From: Streptomyces pyxinae
Lineage (GTDB): Bacteria; Actinomycetota; Actinomycetes; Streptomycetales; Streptomycetaceae
Length of the DNA: 64,000 bases
NCBI RefSeq assembly: GCF_024756275.1
Contig: NZ_JANUGQ010000004.1
Span: forward strand, 186,001 to 250,000
Reading direction: 5' to 3'
Part shown: piece after piece, positions 48,894 through 60,628 of the stretch
Layout: every line of letters starts with the position of its first letter
Position numbering within the stretch: position 1 is the first letter of the stretch
Notes under the pieces: model-generated
Told to the model about the DNA's origin: nothing
What the model saw: only the letters and a program-made list of their open reading frames with translations
Database searches by the model: none
Program-made: the position numbers and the translations under genes

Positions 48894-50135
48894 TCAGGAG
48901 ACCGGGCGGGAGTCGGTCCAGACGGACTCGAACTCCTCCCGGTAGATCTCGAAGAGGCCGTGTTCGCTCTCCGCGCCGGACCGGACCACCGCCCGCCTGC
49001 CGCCGCGCAGCACCAGGACCGGCGCCTCCATCCCCCGGGCCCGGCGCAGATACGACTGGACGACCCCGACCCCGTCCGGCCCGTCGCCATCCACCAGATA
49101 GGCGGTGAAGCGGGGGGTCTCGTCGAAGACCTGGATCTCGAAGGCGCCCGGGTCGCGGAGCCGGGCGCGCACCCGGCGCATGTGCAGGATGTTCATCTCG
49201 ACCGAGCGGCTCAGCTCGCCCTTCTTGATCCCCAGCTCCCGCTCCCGCCGCCGGACGGCGCTGCTGGCCGGATTGAGGAAGAGCAGCCGTATCCGGCAGC
49301 CGGTCTCGGCCAGCCGCACCAGCCGGCGCCCGGAGAAGTTCTGCACCAGCAGATTGAGACCTATGCCGATGGCGTCCAGCCGGCGGGCGCCGCCGAACAG
49401 GTCCTCGGCGGGCAGCTGCCGCTGGAGCCGCACCCGGTCCGGGTGGACCGAGACCACGTCCGCGTACCGGTCCCCGACCAGGTCCTCCACCGCGTCCACC
49501 GGCAGCCGGTGGGCGGACGGCACCCCGGCGCCACCGCCCAGGATCTCCAGGAGCCGGGCACTGGCCCGCTCCGACTGGTCCAGCACGGTCCGGGAGAGCG
49601 CCCGGTTGCGGGAGACCACGTTCCGGGTGACCTCCAGCTCGTCCAGGGCGAGTTCCACCTCGCGGCGGTCGTCGAAGTAGGGCTCGAAGCAGGGCCAGTG
49701 CTGGACCATCAGCTCCCGCAGCTGGGGCAGGGTGAGGAAGCTCAGCACATTGTCGTCGGCCGGGTCGAGGAGATAGCCCTTGCGGCGGGACACCTCCCGG
49801 ACCGCCACCGCCCGCTGCACCCACTCCTGTCCGGCGGGGCCGGCGGCGGCCACCACCCACTCGTCGCCGTGCACCGGCTCGTAGACCGGACGCAGCACCG
49901 CCGCCACCACGGCACGCAGCCGCTGTTCGACCAGATTCAGCCAGATGTAGGCGCGGCCAGCCCGCTGGGCCCGGGTGCGCACCTCGCTCCAGGCGTCCGG
50001 TCCCCAGTCCAGTTCCGCGCCGATCTCCATGGGCCGGGCGAGGGAGACCGCGCCGGGCGGGACATCAGCGGGGTCAGTGGAGTCCCCCTCATGACCTGGG
50101 TCACCTGGGGGCAGCTCCAGCCCTCCCGAGCTCAC
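48894..50135 (-). CDS. SAV2148-family HEPN-domain protein
   Basis: A 413-residue protein. Residues about 40-210 are a helical HEPN-like domain (AYIWLNLVEQRLRAVVAAVLRP, then ELEVTRNVVSRNRALSRTVL); the RN-x4-RN arrangement replaces the canonical RX4-6H, so RNase activity is doubtful. Residues about 230-410 are an alpha/beta domain (LDAIGIGLNLLVQNF; RIRLLFLNPASSAVRRRE; FEIQVFDETPRFTAYLVDG) resembling the phospholipase-D-like domain of this family. GTG 50135 is used. The protein is widely conserved in Streptomyces and its role is unknown; HEPN proteins often act in RNA-level conflict or stress. Confidence 0.85.
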   Translation of the reverse strand: MSSGGLELPPGDPGHEGDSTDPADVPPGAVSLARPMEIGAELDWGPDAWSEVRTRAQRAGRAYIWLNLVEQRLRAVVAAVLRPVYEPVHGDEWVVAAAGPAGQEWVQRAVAVREVSRRKGYLLDPADDNVLSFLTLPQLRELMVQHWPCFEPYFDDRREVELALDELEVTRNVVSRNRALSRTVLDQSERASARLLEILGGGAGVPSAHRLPVDAVEDLVGDRYADVVSVHPDRVRLQRQLPAEDLFGGARRLDAIGIGLNLLVQNFSGRRLVRLAETGCRIRLLFLNPASSAVRRRERELGIKKGELSRSVEMNILHMRRVRARLRDPGAFEIQVFDETPRFTAYLVDGDGPDGVGVVQSYLRRARGMEAPVLVLRGGRRAVVRSGAESEHGLFEIYREEFESVWTDSRPVS

Positions 50136-50750
50136 CCGCGCACCGCCTTCTGCTTCCGTACACCCGTGTGCACCCGTCTCCAACGATCAAGGAAGGTTAC
50201 TCCGGGAGTGGGCCGGGACGCAGCCCGTTGCCGTCCCTCCCCGGTCAACTCCCCTGGCCAAAATGGCCGTTCTCCGGGCCGAGTTCGACCGGAGTGAGCG
50301 GATTCATAATGATTGGCACCGCCCGGACGGGGCCGCCGGACGGCCGCCGGAGGCGGTCCCGGGCACCGCCGGACGGCGTTCGATGCGGGCGACATCCAGA
50401 TGTGCGAGGTTGACCGGTCCTCGCCCCCGGTCCTCGCCTTGCCCGGCCGGAAGCGGGGTATCCACCCGGCACGGGCCGGGTACATGCCCGGGGCAGGACC
50501 GGCGTGGCGGCCGGTTCCGGTCCGGGCCGCCGGGGGCGGGTCCGGGTGGAAGCCGGGCACGGGCGGGGTACAGAGAACGGGAGGCCGGAGCGAGCCGCAC
50601 CGGGCGCGCGGGGCGGAGGGGCCGGAAGCGCCGGCTCCGGGCGACTCACCGTCCCCGACGGCGGGAAGTCCTAGGAGGTCGCACCACTTTCGGGGAGGAT
50701 CGGCAAAAAAGCCACCATTCAGCCGGATCAGAAGTGGAAGAGTCCTATCG
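50136..50750. other. Gene-free stretch before glgX
   Basis: No gene was recognised; open frames across it look like G/C-bias artefacts. It holds a dyad GGCC-AAAAT-GGCC (50258-50270), a -10-like CATAAT (50306-50311) and an A-rich patch with CGGCAAAAAAGCC (50701-50713) close to the glgX start, the likeliest glgX promoter/leader elements. Confidence 0.45.
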
Positions 50751-52961
<2,211 letters not shown>

Positions 52962-53377
52962 CGCCCCGGCCCGGCGCCCACCGGGCCCTGGTGCGCCCGG
53001 CCCCGGGCCCGGCCGGGGCCTCCCCGGCCCCGTCGGGCGTACCGGCCGGTGTCCGTCCGGAACCGCCGGGCGCACGGACCGGACACCGGGCGCCGGGCAC
53101 CCGGCGGCGATTCACCTTTTCGGATGCTCGTAGTGCGTACCCGGGCCCCCCGGGCCGGGGTACGCCGTCCGCGCGCGCGGACAGCAGGCCGGGCCGGGGT
53201 ACGGCGACCGCCCGCACGGGTACCGGGCCGGGCGTACCCCCGCCCCCCGATCCCCCGGCCGCCGGTCCCCCGATCGCGCGCTCCGGAGTGCGGCCCTCGG
53301 CCGCCCGCGCCCCGGTGCGGCGGGGGGCGTAAATGGCGTGAGCCGATGACAGAGACCGCGTTCCAGCGGGTACCAGC
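52962..53377. other. Gap between glgX and treY
   Basis: No gene was found. It has two perfect stem-loops, 52999-53020 (8-bp stem) and 53046-53089 (10-bp stem), that probably end glgX transcription, and a modest A/T-richer patch near 53108-53130 that may hold the treY promoter. Confidence 0.45.
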
Positions 53378-55726
53378 GTGTCCATGACGCCCTCTGCCAC
53401 CTACCGGCTCCAGATCCAGCCGGAGTTCCCGTTCCCGGCCGCCGAGCGCGCGGTGCCCCGCCTGGCCTCGCTCGGGGTGTCCCACCTCCATCTCTCCCCG
53501 GTCCTGGAGGCGGTCCCCGGCTCCTCGCACGGGTACGACGTGACCGACCACGGCCGGGTGCGCGAGGAGCTGGGCGGCGAGGCGGGGCTGCGGTCCCTCG
53601 CCGCGACGGCCAGGGCCAACGGCCTGGGGCTCGTGGTGGACCTGGTGCCCAACCACATGGCGGCCTCCCCGCGCCACAACCACCGGCTCCGGGAGGTGCT
53701 GCGGGAGGGGCCCGGGTCGCGGTACGCCCGCTGGTTCGACATCGACTGGGCGGGCGGGGACGGCAAGGTACTGCTGCCGGTGCTCGGCGGCCGGATCGGG
53801 GACGAGCTGGCCGGAGCCCGGGTGGTGGACGGTCTGCTGCGCTGCGGGGGCCAGGAGTTCCCGCTGCGGCCCGGTACGGAGGGACTGCCGCTGCCGGAGC
53901 TGCTGGACGCCCAGTGGTACCGGCTCGGCTGGTGGCGGCTGGCCCGCACCGAGCTCAACTACCGGCGCTTCTTCACCATCTCGGACCTCATCGGGGTGCG
54001 GGTGGAGGACCCGGAGGTGTTCGCGGCCACCCATGTCAAGATCCTGGAGCTGGTGCGGGACGGGGTGATCGAGGGGCTGCGCATCGACCACCCGGACGGG
54101 CTCGCGGACCCCGAAACGTATCTGCGCGAGCTGGACCGGGCGACCGGCGGCTGCTGGACGGTGGTGGAGAAGATCCTCAGCGAGGAGGAACGACTCCCCG
54201 CGAGCTGGCCGGTGGCCGGGACGACCGGGTACGACGCGCTGCGCCGGATCGACGGGGTCTTCGTGGACCCGGCGGGCGCGGCCGAGCTGACCGAGCGGTA
54301 TCGGGCGTACGCCCGGCCCGCCGCCGACCGGGGCGGCGACTGGGCGGCCACGGCGCGCCGGGCGGCGTACGAGGTGGTCACCCATCAGCTCGCCGCCGAG
54401 GTCTCCTACCTCACCCGGACGGCGGAACGCATCGCCGCCGCCGACCCGGCGACCCGCGACCACGCCCCCTGGGCGCTGCGGGAGGCCGTCCGGGAGCTGC
54501 TGGTCCGGCTGCCGGTCTACCGGCCGTACGGCACCGGGGACGAGACCGTACTGACCCCGGAGGCGGCGGCCGAGGCCCGGGCGGCCTTCGCCGTGCCGGA
54601 CGAGGCGGCGGCGGTCGACCTCGTACGGGACCTGGCGCTCGGGCTGCGCGGGGACGGGCCGGACGAGCGGGCGTTCCGGGTGCGGTTCGCCCAGACCTCG
54701 TCGGCGCTGCGCGCCAAGTCCCTGGAGGACCTGGCCTTCTACCGCCACACCCCGCTGCTCTCGGCCAATGAGGTGGGCGGGGAGCCGGGGCGGCCGGCCG
54801 TGGAGCCGGCGGCGTTCCACACCTACTGCGCCCGGCTGGCCCGCGACTGGCCGGCCTCCGGGACGGTGCTCTCCACTCATGACACCAAGCGCAGCGCCGA
54901 CGTCCGGGCCCGGATCGCGGTGCTCTCGGAGTGCCCGGAGCGGTTCGCCAAACTGCTCGCCGACGTGGACCCCAAGGCGCCCGCGCCCGACGGCGGAGTG
55001 GGCTGGACCGGCTGGCAGACGGCGGTCGGCTTCGGGACGCCGGACGCCGCGCGGCTGGGGCCCGCGCTGCTCAAGGCGGTCCGCGAGGCGGGCCTGCGCA
55101 CCACCTGGACCGAGCCGGACGAGGCGTACGAACGGGCCGTCACCGACTTCGCGGCCGCGGGCCCGGCCGGTCCCCCGCAGTACCTGGTGGAGGTGCTGGC
55201 CCGCGAACTGGCCCCGCACTTCCGGGCCAACATCCTGGGCGCGGCCCTGCTCCAGCTGACCATGCCGGGCGTGCCGGACCTGTACCAGGGCACCGAGCGG
55301 GAGTACCGGGCGCTGGTCGACCCGGACAACCGGGCGCCGTTCGCGGCGGCCGAGCCCGGTGACGAGCGCGGCGAGGACGAGAAGACCGGGCTGACCCGGG
55401 CGGCCCTGGCGCTGCGCCGGGAGCGCCCGGAGGCGTTCGGCCCGGCCGGCGGCTACACCCCGCTGACCGCCACCGGCCCGGCCGCCGGACACTGCCTGGC
55501 CTTCGCCCGCGCGGACGAGGTGGTCACGGCGGTGACCCGGCTCTCGCTCCGGCTGGCGCAGTCCGGTGGCTGGGCGGACACCGCGCTCACCCTGCCCGAA
55601 GGGGTCTGGCACGACGCGCTGGCCGGGGACCCGGCGGGGGCCCGGGAGTTCCCGGGCGGCGCCCCGGTCGCCCTGGCGGAGCTGTTCGGCGACCGCCCGG
55701 TGGCGCTGCTGGCCCGCCGGGACTGA
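53378..55726 (+). CDS. treY: Malto-oligosyltrehalose synthase
   Basis: A 782-residue GH13 enzyme starting GTG-TCC-ATG (either start possible). It shows TYRLQIQPEFPFPAAE and LGVSHLHLSPVLEAVPGSSH typical of TreY, LGLVVDLVPNHMA (region I), GLRIDHPDGLADP with the nucleophile (II), TVVEKILSEEERLP (III acid Glu), and SGTVLSTHDTKRSADVRARI (IV). It isomerises the terminal alpha-1,4 bond of maltodextrin to alpha-1,1, giving maltooligosyl trehalose, which TreZ (58777) then cleaves. The length is normal for the family. Confidence 0.95.
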   Translation: MSMTPSATYRLQIQPEFPFPAAERAVPRLASLGVSHLHLSPVLEAVPGSSHGYDVTDHGRVREELGGEAGLRSLAATARANGLGLVVDLVPNHMAASPRHNHRLREVLREGPGSRYARWFDIDWAGGDGKVLLPVLGGRIGDELAGARVVDGLLRCGGQEFPLRPGTEGLPLPELLDAQWYRLGWWRLARTELNYRRFFTISDLIGVRVEDPEVFAATHVKILELVRDGVIEGLRIDHPDGLADPETYLRELDRATGGCWTVVEKILSEEERLPASWPVAGTTGYDALRRIDGVFVDPAGAAELTERYRAYARPAADRGGDWAATARRAAYEVVTHQLAAEVSYLTRTAERIAAADPATRDHAPWALREAVRELLVRLPVYRPYGTGDETVLTPEAAAEARAAFAVPDEAAAVDLVRDLALGLRGDGPDERAFRVRFAQTSSALRAKSLEDLAFYRHTPLLSANEVGGEPGRPAVEPAAFHTYCARLARDWPASGTVLSTHDTKRSADVRARIAVLSECPERFAKLLADVDPKAPAPDGGVGWTGWQTAVGFGTPDAARLGPALLKAVREAGLRTTWTEPDEAYERAVTDFAAAGPAGPPQYLVEVLARELAPHFRANILGAALLQLTMPGVPDLYQGTEREYRALVDPDNRAPFAAAEPGDERGEDEKTGLTRAALALRRERPEAFGPAGGYTPLTATGPAAGHCLAFARADEVVTAVTRLSLRLAQSGGWADTALTLPEGVWHDALAGDPAGAREFPGGAPVALAELFGDRPVALLARRD

Positions 55727-56202
55727 GGACCCGGTCCGCCGCGCCCGTACCGACCCCGGTGGCGGCGGAGGCGGACCCGGCGGACGAACCGGCCCGCGCG
55801 CCCGGGCCGTACCCTCGGCCCCGGGCACCCGCGTCCGCCCCCTCGGCCCCGGGCGCCGGCCGCGTCCGCCCGGGCGACAGGGCGCACGCGCGACCGCCGT
55901 TCCCCGGCGAGCCGCCCGGCGGCAGGGCGTACGGCACAAGGGCCCCGGACCGTACACCCACCCGCGCGCCGGGGCGGGCGGTGGCGACAGCGGCGGACAC
56001 GGGGCCCCGTCCCACGACCGCCGTCCGCCCGGCGGCCGGTGCCCGGAGCCCGGCCGTGCGGCGAGCACCGACCCCGCCACCGCCCTGGGCCCGGCCTCGC
56101 CACCGCCCCGGCCCGGAGCCCAACTCCTCGCGCTCCGCCCCCCGTCGGCTCCACGAGCCGGCCGGGCCCGCCCCACGGCCGGGAGCCACCCGGGGGTACG
56201 GA
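55727..56202. other. Gap after treY
   Basis: A 476-bp stretch in which I see no gene, promoter or structured element beyond scattered G/C-rich repeats. Confidence 0.4.
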
Positions 56203-56822
56203 ATGAGCCGCACGCCGGTGACAAACGACCCCGAAGCGGCGACGGCCGACGACACCTCGCTGATCGGCCGCACCCTGGCCCGCGCCTTCGAGTACGACCC
56301 GACGATGCGCTGGTTCTTCCCCGGTGACGCCTCGCGCGCGCAGAGGCTGGAACGCCGCTTCACCACGCTCTTCACCCGGCAGTACGTCCACCACGGCACA
56401 GGCGAACGCGCCGGGGCGGCCGCGGCGTTCTGGGTCCCGCCGGAGGCGCGGGACAAGGCCGTTCCGGACGCGGAGACCGTCCGGGAGCTCCAGGAGGTCC
56501 TGGGCGACCGGGCCGAGCGGTTCGCGGCCGGAGTCGGGATGGCCGCCGGGCACACGCCCCGGGAGCCGCACTGGTACCTGGCGGTGATCGGTGCCGACCC
56601 GGCCGCCCGGGGCCAGGGGCTCGGGACCGCCCTGCTGCGCTCGGGCCGGTCAAGGCCGACGCGGAGGGTCTGCCGGTCTGTCTGGAGCCCTCCAAGCCGG
56701 CCGACCCGCCCTTCTACGAGCGCTTCGGCTTCACCGTGCGCGAGGAGCTGCGGCTGCCGCAGGGCGGGCCGGCGCTGTGGGCGATGCGGCGCGAACCACG
56801 CCGCCCGGCCGGCGACCGGTGA
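56203..56822 (+). pseudogene. GNAT acetyltransferase interrupted by a frameshift
   Basis: The frame starts at ATG 56203 (GGGGGTACGGA upstream) and encodes a GNAT N-terminus up to the acetyl-CoA loop PAARGQGLGTALL. Near 56647 the frame is lost: one base is missing after TCGGGCC. In the +1 frame the protein resumes as VKADAEGLPVCLEPSKPADP and PFYERFGFTVREELRLPQGG, ending at TGA 56820-56822, exactly the normal GNAT C-terminal half. It is therefore a recent inactivation or a sequencing error. Intact, it would be about 206 residues. Confidence 0.85.
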
Positions 56823-56946
56823 GCACCGGCCGTACCACCCACCACTGACTGACCGCGTGACGCGGGCGTGGCCCCTCCGCCGCCGGCCGCCCGACCGCCC
56901 GTCACGCGACGGCCACCGTCACACGGCGGCGGCCGGGCCGCGGACC

Positions 56947-57495
56947 TCAGCGGGCCGACAGGCAGAAGGACATATGGCCGAAGGAGACCAGGTCGCCGGC
57001 GCGGACCACCACCGTGCCGGTGACCCGGCGGCCGTTGACGGTGGTGCCATTGGTCGAGCCGAGGTCCCGCAGCAGCCACACCCCGCCGCTCAGGGTCAGC
57101 TCGGCATGGGCCCGGGAGACCGTCTCATGGCTGAGCCGCAGCCCGCAGACCGGATCCCGCCCTATCCGCAGCGGCAGCGGCCCCGGCTCGGGCAGCAGCA
57201 GCTTGGGCAGCCGCTGGGCCTCCCAGGCGCGGCCCAGCCGGGCGGTGAACTCCGAGGCGCGGCCGACCGCCCCGACCAGCCGCTTGGTCCAGCGGCCCTC
57301 GGAGCACAGATCGGCGGTGAGCGCGGCCAGTTCGTCGGAGCGGCGGGCGACCAGGGCCAGTTCCATCCGCCGCAGAAAGGTGTCGTGCGACAGCCGGCCC
57401 TGGGCGGCCCCGTCCCTGAGCAGTTCCAGCGCGCGGTCCCGCTCGGCGTCGGAGAGCCGGGCGGACCGGGTGGCGAACTCGTACGGGGTGCTCAC
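56947..57495 (-). CDS. DUF1707 and FHA-domain protein
   Basis: A 182-residue protein. Residues about 10-65 are DUF1707 (RLSDAERDRALELLRDGAAQ, then LSHDTFLRRMELAL and SDELAALTADL). Residues about 100-180 are an FHA domain (LRIGRDPVCGLRLSHETVSRAH; LRDLGSTNGTTVNGR) that binds phospho-threonine. It probably relays Ser/Thr-kinase signals, although no kinase gene is in this window. The GTG start at 57495 lacks a good ribosome site. Confidence 0.88.
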   Translation of the reverse strand: MSTPYEFATRSARLSDAERDRALELLRDGAAQGRLSHDTFLRRMELALVARRSDELAALTADLCSEGRWTKRLVGAVGRASEFTARLGRAWEAQRLPKLLLPEPGPLPLRIGRDPVCGLRLSHETVSRAHAELTLSGGVWLLRDLGSTNGTTVNGRRVTGTVVVRAGDLVSFGHMSFCLSAR

Positions 57496-57621
57496 GGGCT
57501 GATTGTCGGTCCGGAAGGCCCGGGGTGTCCAGACGGCTCCGGTCGCCGGAAATCCCGCTGACCGGCGGCGCCCCGCCCGGTACCGTACCGGCCGCTCGAA
57601 CCACCGCTGAGGAGAAACGAC

Positions 57622-58659
57622 ATGACAGACGCGCGCCGGCCGGCGGCCGTCACCTTCCGCCCGCTGTCCGCACCCGAGGAGCTGCCACTCTTCCGGCGGT
57701 TGACGTATGTGCTCGACCATGAGCTGGCCGACGACCTGGCGGCCGGCCGCCGCCGTCCCGAGTGGCTGTGGGTGGCGCTCGACGGGGCGGGCCGGGTGGT
57801 GGCCCGGCTGGCCTGGTGGACCGGCGCCCCCGGTGGGCCGCCGCGGGTACTCGACATCCTCGACTTCCTTGACGGCCCCGCCCGCCCCGGTGTCGCCGGT
57901 GTCCCCGACGGCCTTGACGCCCTTGGCCGTCACCATGGGCCGGCCGCCGCCGGGGACCCGGCCGAGGTGGCGGTACGACTGCTGGAGACGGCGACCGCCC
58001 GGGTGGTTCCGGCGGGGGCGCCGCGCCCGGAGTACACCCGGTTCGTACCGCCGGACTGGCGCACGGACCCGGCCGCCCGGGCGGTGGTGGCGGCCAGGAC
58101 CGGGGTGGTGGAGCGGACCGGGGCGCGGCTGCTGGTGGAGCGGCTGCGGCTGGAGTGGCGGTCCGGGGCGCCAGAGCCGGAGCCCACCGGGCGGCTGGTC
58201 TTCCGGGGGGTGCGGGACGGGGAGGAACTGGTGGCGCTGATGGCCCGGGTGATGGACGGCACCCTGGACGCGCACGGACGGGCCGACCTGGCCTCCGGTC
58301 TCTCGCCCCGCGCGGCGGCGGAGAAGCACTACACGGAGGAACTGGCCCGGTACCGCACACCGCGTGCGTGGTGGCGGATCGCGGAACTGCCGGAGGGCGG
58401 CGGCCCGGTGGGGTTCGTGATCCCGGCACGGAACAACTACCACCCGATCATCGCCTACCTCGGGGTGCTGCCCGAGCACCGGGGGCGGGGGTACATCGAC
58501 GAGATACTCGCCGAGGGCACCCGGGTGCTCGCCGCCGAGGGCGTCCACCGGATCCGCGCCGCCACCGACCTCGGGAACGTACCGATGGCGCGGGCCTTCG
58601 CCCGGGCGGGGTATGTGAACTTCGAACGCCAGGTGGACTACGTCTGGCCGGCCGGCTGA
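57622..58659 (+). CDS. GNAT-family N-acetyltransferase (two-domain type)
   Basis: A 345-residue protein starting ATG 57622 after GAGGAG. The second half has the acetyl-CoA loop YLGVLPEHRGRGYIDEIL and NVPMARAFARAGYVNFERQ. The first half looks like a divergent GNAT fold (FRPLSAPEELPLFRRL; WLWVALDGAGRVVARLAWW), so it may be a tandem GNAT. It sits between treY and treZ, as GNAT genes frequently do there, but its substrate is unknown. Confidence 0.85.
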   Translation: MTDARRPAAVTFRPLSAPEELPLFRRLTYVLDHELADDLAAGRRRPEWLWVALDGAGRVVARLAWWTGAPGGPPRVLDILDFLDGPARPGVAGVPDGLDALGRHHGPAAAGDPAEVAVRLLETATARVVPAGAPRPEYTRFVPPDWRTDPAARAVVAARTGVVERTGARLLVERLRLEWRSGAPEPEPTGRLVFRGVRDGEELVALMARVMDGTLDAHGRADLASGLSPRAAAEKHYTEELARYRTPRAWWRIAELPEGGGPVGFVIPARNNYHPIIAYLGVLPEHRGRGYIDEILAEGTRVLAAEGVHRIRAATDLGNVPMARAFARAGYVNFERQVDYVWPAG

Positions 58660-58776
58660 CCCGGGTCCCGCGGACACCGCGCCGGCCCGGGCGAAGGGGT
58701 GGCCTTCGGCCGAGTGCCGTGCTTCCGGTTACGGATCTTGCCAGGATGGGCGCTGTCGTCGACGAGGGGATCGCCA

Positions 58777-60561
58777 GTGCTGTTCGAGGTGTGGGCACCG
58801 AAGGCAAGCGAGCGGGTGGAACTCCGACTGGAGGGTGGACGGTTCCCGTTGACCCGGGACCCGGAGCGGGACGGCTGGTGGCGGGCGGAGGTGGCGCCGG
58901 AGGCCGGCGCGCGGGACGGGGCGCGGTACGGCTTCGCGGTGGACGGCGGGCCGGTGCTGCCCGATCCGCGCTCCCGCCGCCAGCCGGACGGCCCGGACGG
59001 GCTGAGCGCGGTGGTGGACCACGGCACCTTCGCCTGGCGCCACCGGCCGCCGGGGCGCGGGCTGAGCGGGGCCGTGCTGTACGAGCTGCACATCGGTACG
59101 TACACCCCGGAGGGCACGCTCGACGCGGCCGCCGCCCGGCTGGACCATCTGGTGGAGCTGGGTGTCACCCATGTGGAGCTGATGCCGCTCTGCCCCTTCC
59201 CCGGCGTCCACGGCTGGGGGTACGAGGGGGTGTCGCTCTGGGCGGTGCACGAGCCGTACGGCGGCCCCGAGGCGCTGAAGCGGTTCACCGACACGGCGCA
59301 CGGGCTGGGCCTGGAGGTCGTCCTGGACGTGGTCCACAACCATCTGGGCCCGTCCGGCAATCATCTGCCCGCCTTCGGGCCGTACTTCACCGAGACCCAT
59401 CACACGCCGTGGGGCGCGGCGGTGAACCTGGACGCGCCCGGCTCCGACGAGGTGCGGGACTACCTGCGGGAGAGCGCCCTCGCCTGGCTGCGGGACTACC
59501 GGCTCGACGGGCTGCGGCTGGACGCGGTGCACGCGCTGGCCGACACCCGGGCGCTGACCTTCCTGGAGGAGCTGTCGGCGGCGGTGGACGAACTCGGCGC
59601 CGAACAGGGCCGGGAGCTGTTCCTGATCGCGGAGTCCGATCTCTGCGACCCGCGCACCACCACCCCGCGCGAGGCGGGCGGCCTGGGGCTGCACGCCCAG
59701 TGGAACGACGACTTCCACCACGCCCTGCACACCGCGCTCACCGGAGAGAGCCAGGGCTACTACGAAGACTTCGCCCGCGCCCCGCTCGCCGCGCTGGCCA
59801 GGACGCTGGGCCATGTCTTCTTCCACGACGGCACCTACTCGGCCTTCCGGGCCCGTACCCACGGCCGCCCGGTGGACCGGAGCCGCACGCCCGCGCACCG
59901 CTTCCTCGGCTACGCCCAGACCCACGACCAGATCGGCAACCGGGCGCTCGGCGACCGGCTCGCCGCCTCCTGCTCCCCGGGACTGCTCGCCTGCGCCGCG
60001 GCCCTGGTGCTCACCGGGCCGTTCACCCCGATGCTCTTCATGGGCGAGGAGTGGGGGGCCGGTACGCCCTGGCAGTTCTTCACCGATCACACCGACCCGG
60101 GGCTGGCGGAGGCGGTACGCACCGGCCGGCGGCGCGAGTTCGGCGCGCACGGCTGGGCCGAGGAGGAGATCCCGGACCCGCAGGAGCGGGCCACCCGGGA
60201 CCGGTCCTGCCTCGACTGGAGCGAGCCGGGGCGGGAGCCGCACGCCCGGCTGCTCGCCTGGCACCAGGAACTGATCGCCCTGCGCGCCGCCCAGCCGGAC
60301 CTGACCGACCCGGACCTGACGGCGGTGCGGGTGGTCTTCGACGAGCGGGCCCGCTGGCTGGCGTACCGGCGCGGTGACCTGCGGATCGCGGTGAACCTCG
60401 GCCCCGAGCCCGCCCCGGTCCCGGTGGGCACCGGCGGCCGGGTGCTGGCCGCCTGGGAGCCGGTGACGCTCCCGGACGCCACCGGTGCGGCGGCCGGCGG
60501 CCCGGACGAGGGACTGTTGCGTGTCCCGGCCGAGTCCTGCGTGATCCTGACGGACGACTGA
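58777..60561 (+). CDS. treZ: Malto-oligosyltrehalose trehalohydrolase
   Basis: A 594-residue GH13 enzyme. GTG 58777 is preceded by GAGGGG. It has the TreZ N-domain (VLFEVWAPKASERVELRLEG), ELHIGTYTPEGTLDAA, DVVHNHLGPSGNHLP (I), GLRLDAVHALAD with the nucleophile Asp (II), FLIAESDLCDPRTTT with the acid Glu (III) and YAQTHDQIGNRALGDRL (IV). It cuts maltooligosyl trehalose from TreY to free trehalose. Trehalose serves as stress protectant and spore carbon store in Streptomyces. Confidence 0.95.
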   Translation: MLFEVWAPKASERVELRLEGGRFPLTRDPERDGWWRAEVAPEAGARDGARYGFAVDGGPVLPDPRSRRQPDGPDGLSAVVDHGTFAWRHRPPGRGLSGAVLYELHIGTYTPEGTLDAAAARLDHLVELGVTHVELMPLCPFPGVHGWGYEGVSLWAVHEPYGGPEALKRFTDTAHGLGLEVVLDVVHNHLGPSGNHLPAFGPYFTETHHTPWGAAVNLDAPGSDEVRDYLRESALAWLRDYRLDGLRLDAVHALADTRALTFLEELSAAVDELGAEQGRELFLIAESDLCDPRTTTPREAGGLGLHAQWNDDFHHALHTALTGESQGYYEDFARAPLAALARTLGHVFFHDGTYSAFRARTHGRPVDRSRTPAHRFLGYAQTHDQIGNRALGDRLAASCSPGLLACAAALVLTGPFTPMLFMGEEWGAGTPWQFFTDHTDPGLAEAVRTGRRREFGAHGWAEEEIPDPQERATRDRSCLDWSEPGREPHARLLAWHQELIALRAAQPDLTDPDLTAVRVVFDERARWLAYRRGDLRIAVNLGPEPAPVPVGTGGRVLAAWEPVTLPDATGAAAGGPDEGLLRVPAESCVILTDD

Positions 60562-60582
60562 GCGGGGCGGGGGCCGGGCCCG

Positions 60583-60614
60583 CGCGTACCGTGCCGGGTC
60601 CGGCACGGTACGCG
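60583..60614. terminator. Bidirectional terminator stem-loop
   Basis: CGCGTACCGTGCC (60583-60595) and GGCACGGTACGCG (60602-60614) form a perfect 13-bp stem with a 6-nt loop, between the convergent treZ and nucleoside-kinase-like genes. Confidence 0.65.
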
Positions 60615-60628
60615 TGCACGGCCAGCGA

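Noticed and set aside
49361..49680. Active HEPN ribonuclease motif in the SAV2148-family protein
   Set aside because: The expected R-x4-6-H is not seen; the helix reads RNVVSRNR, so RNase activity was not claimed.
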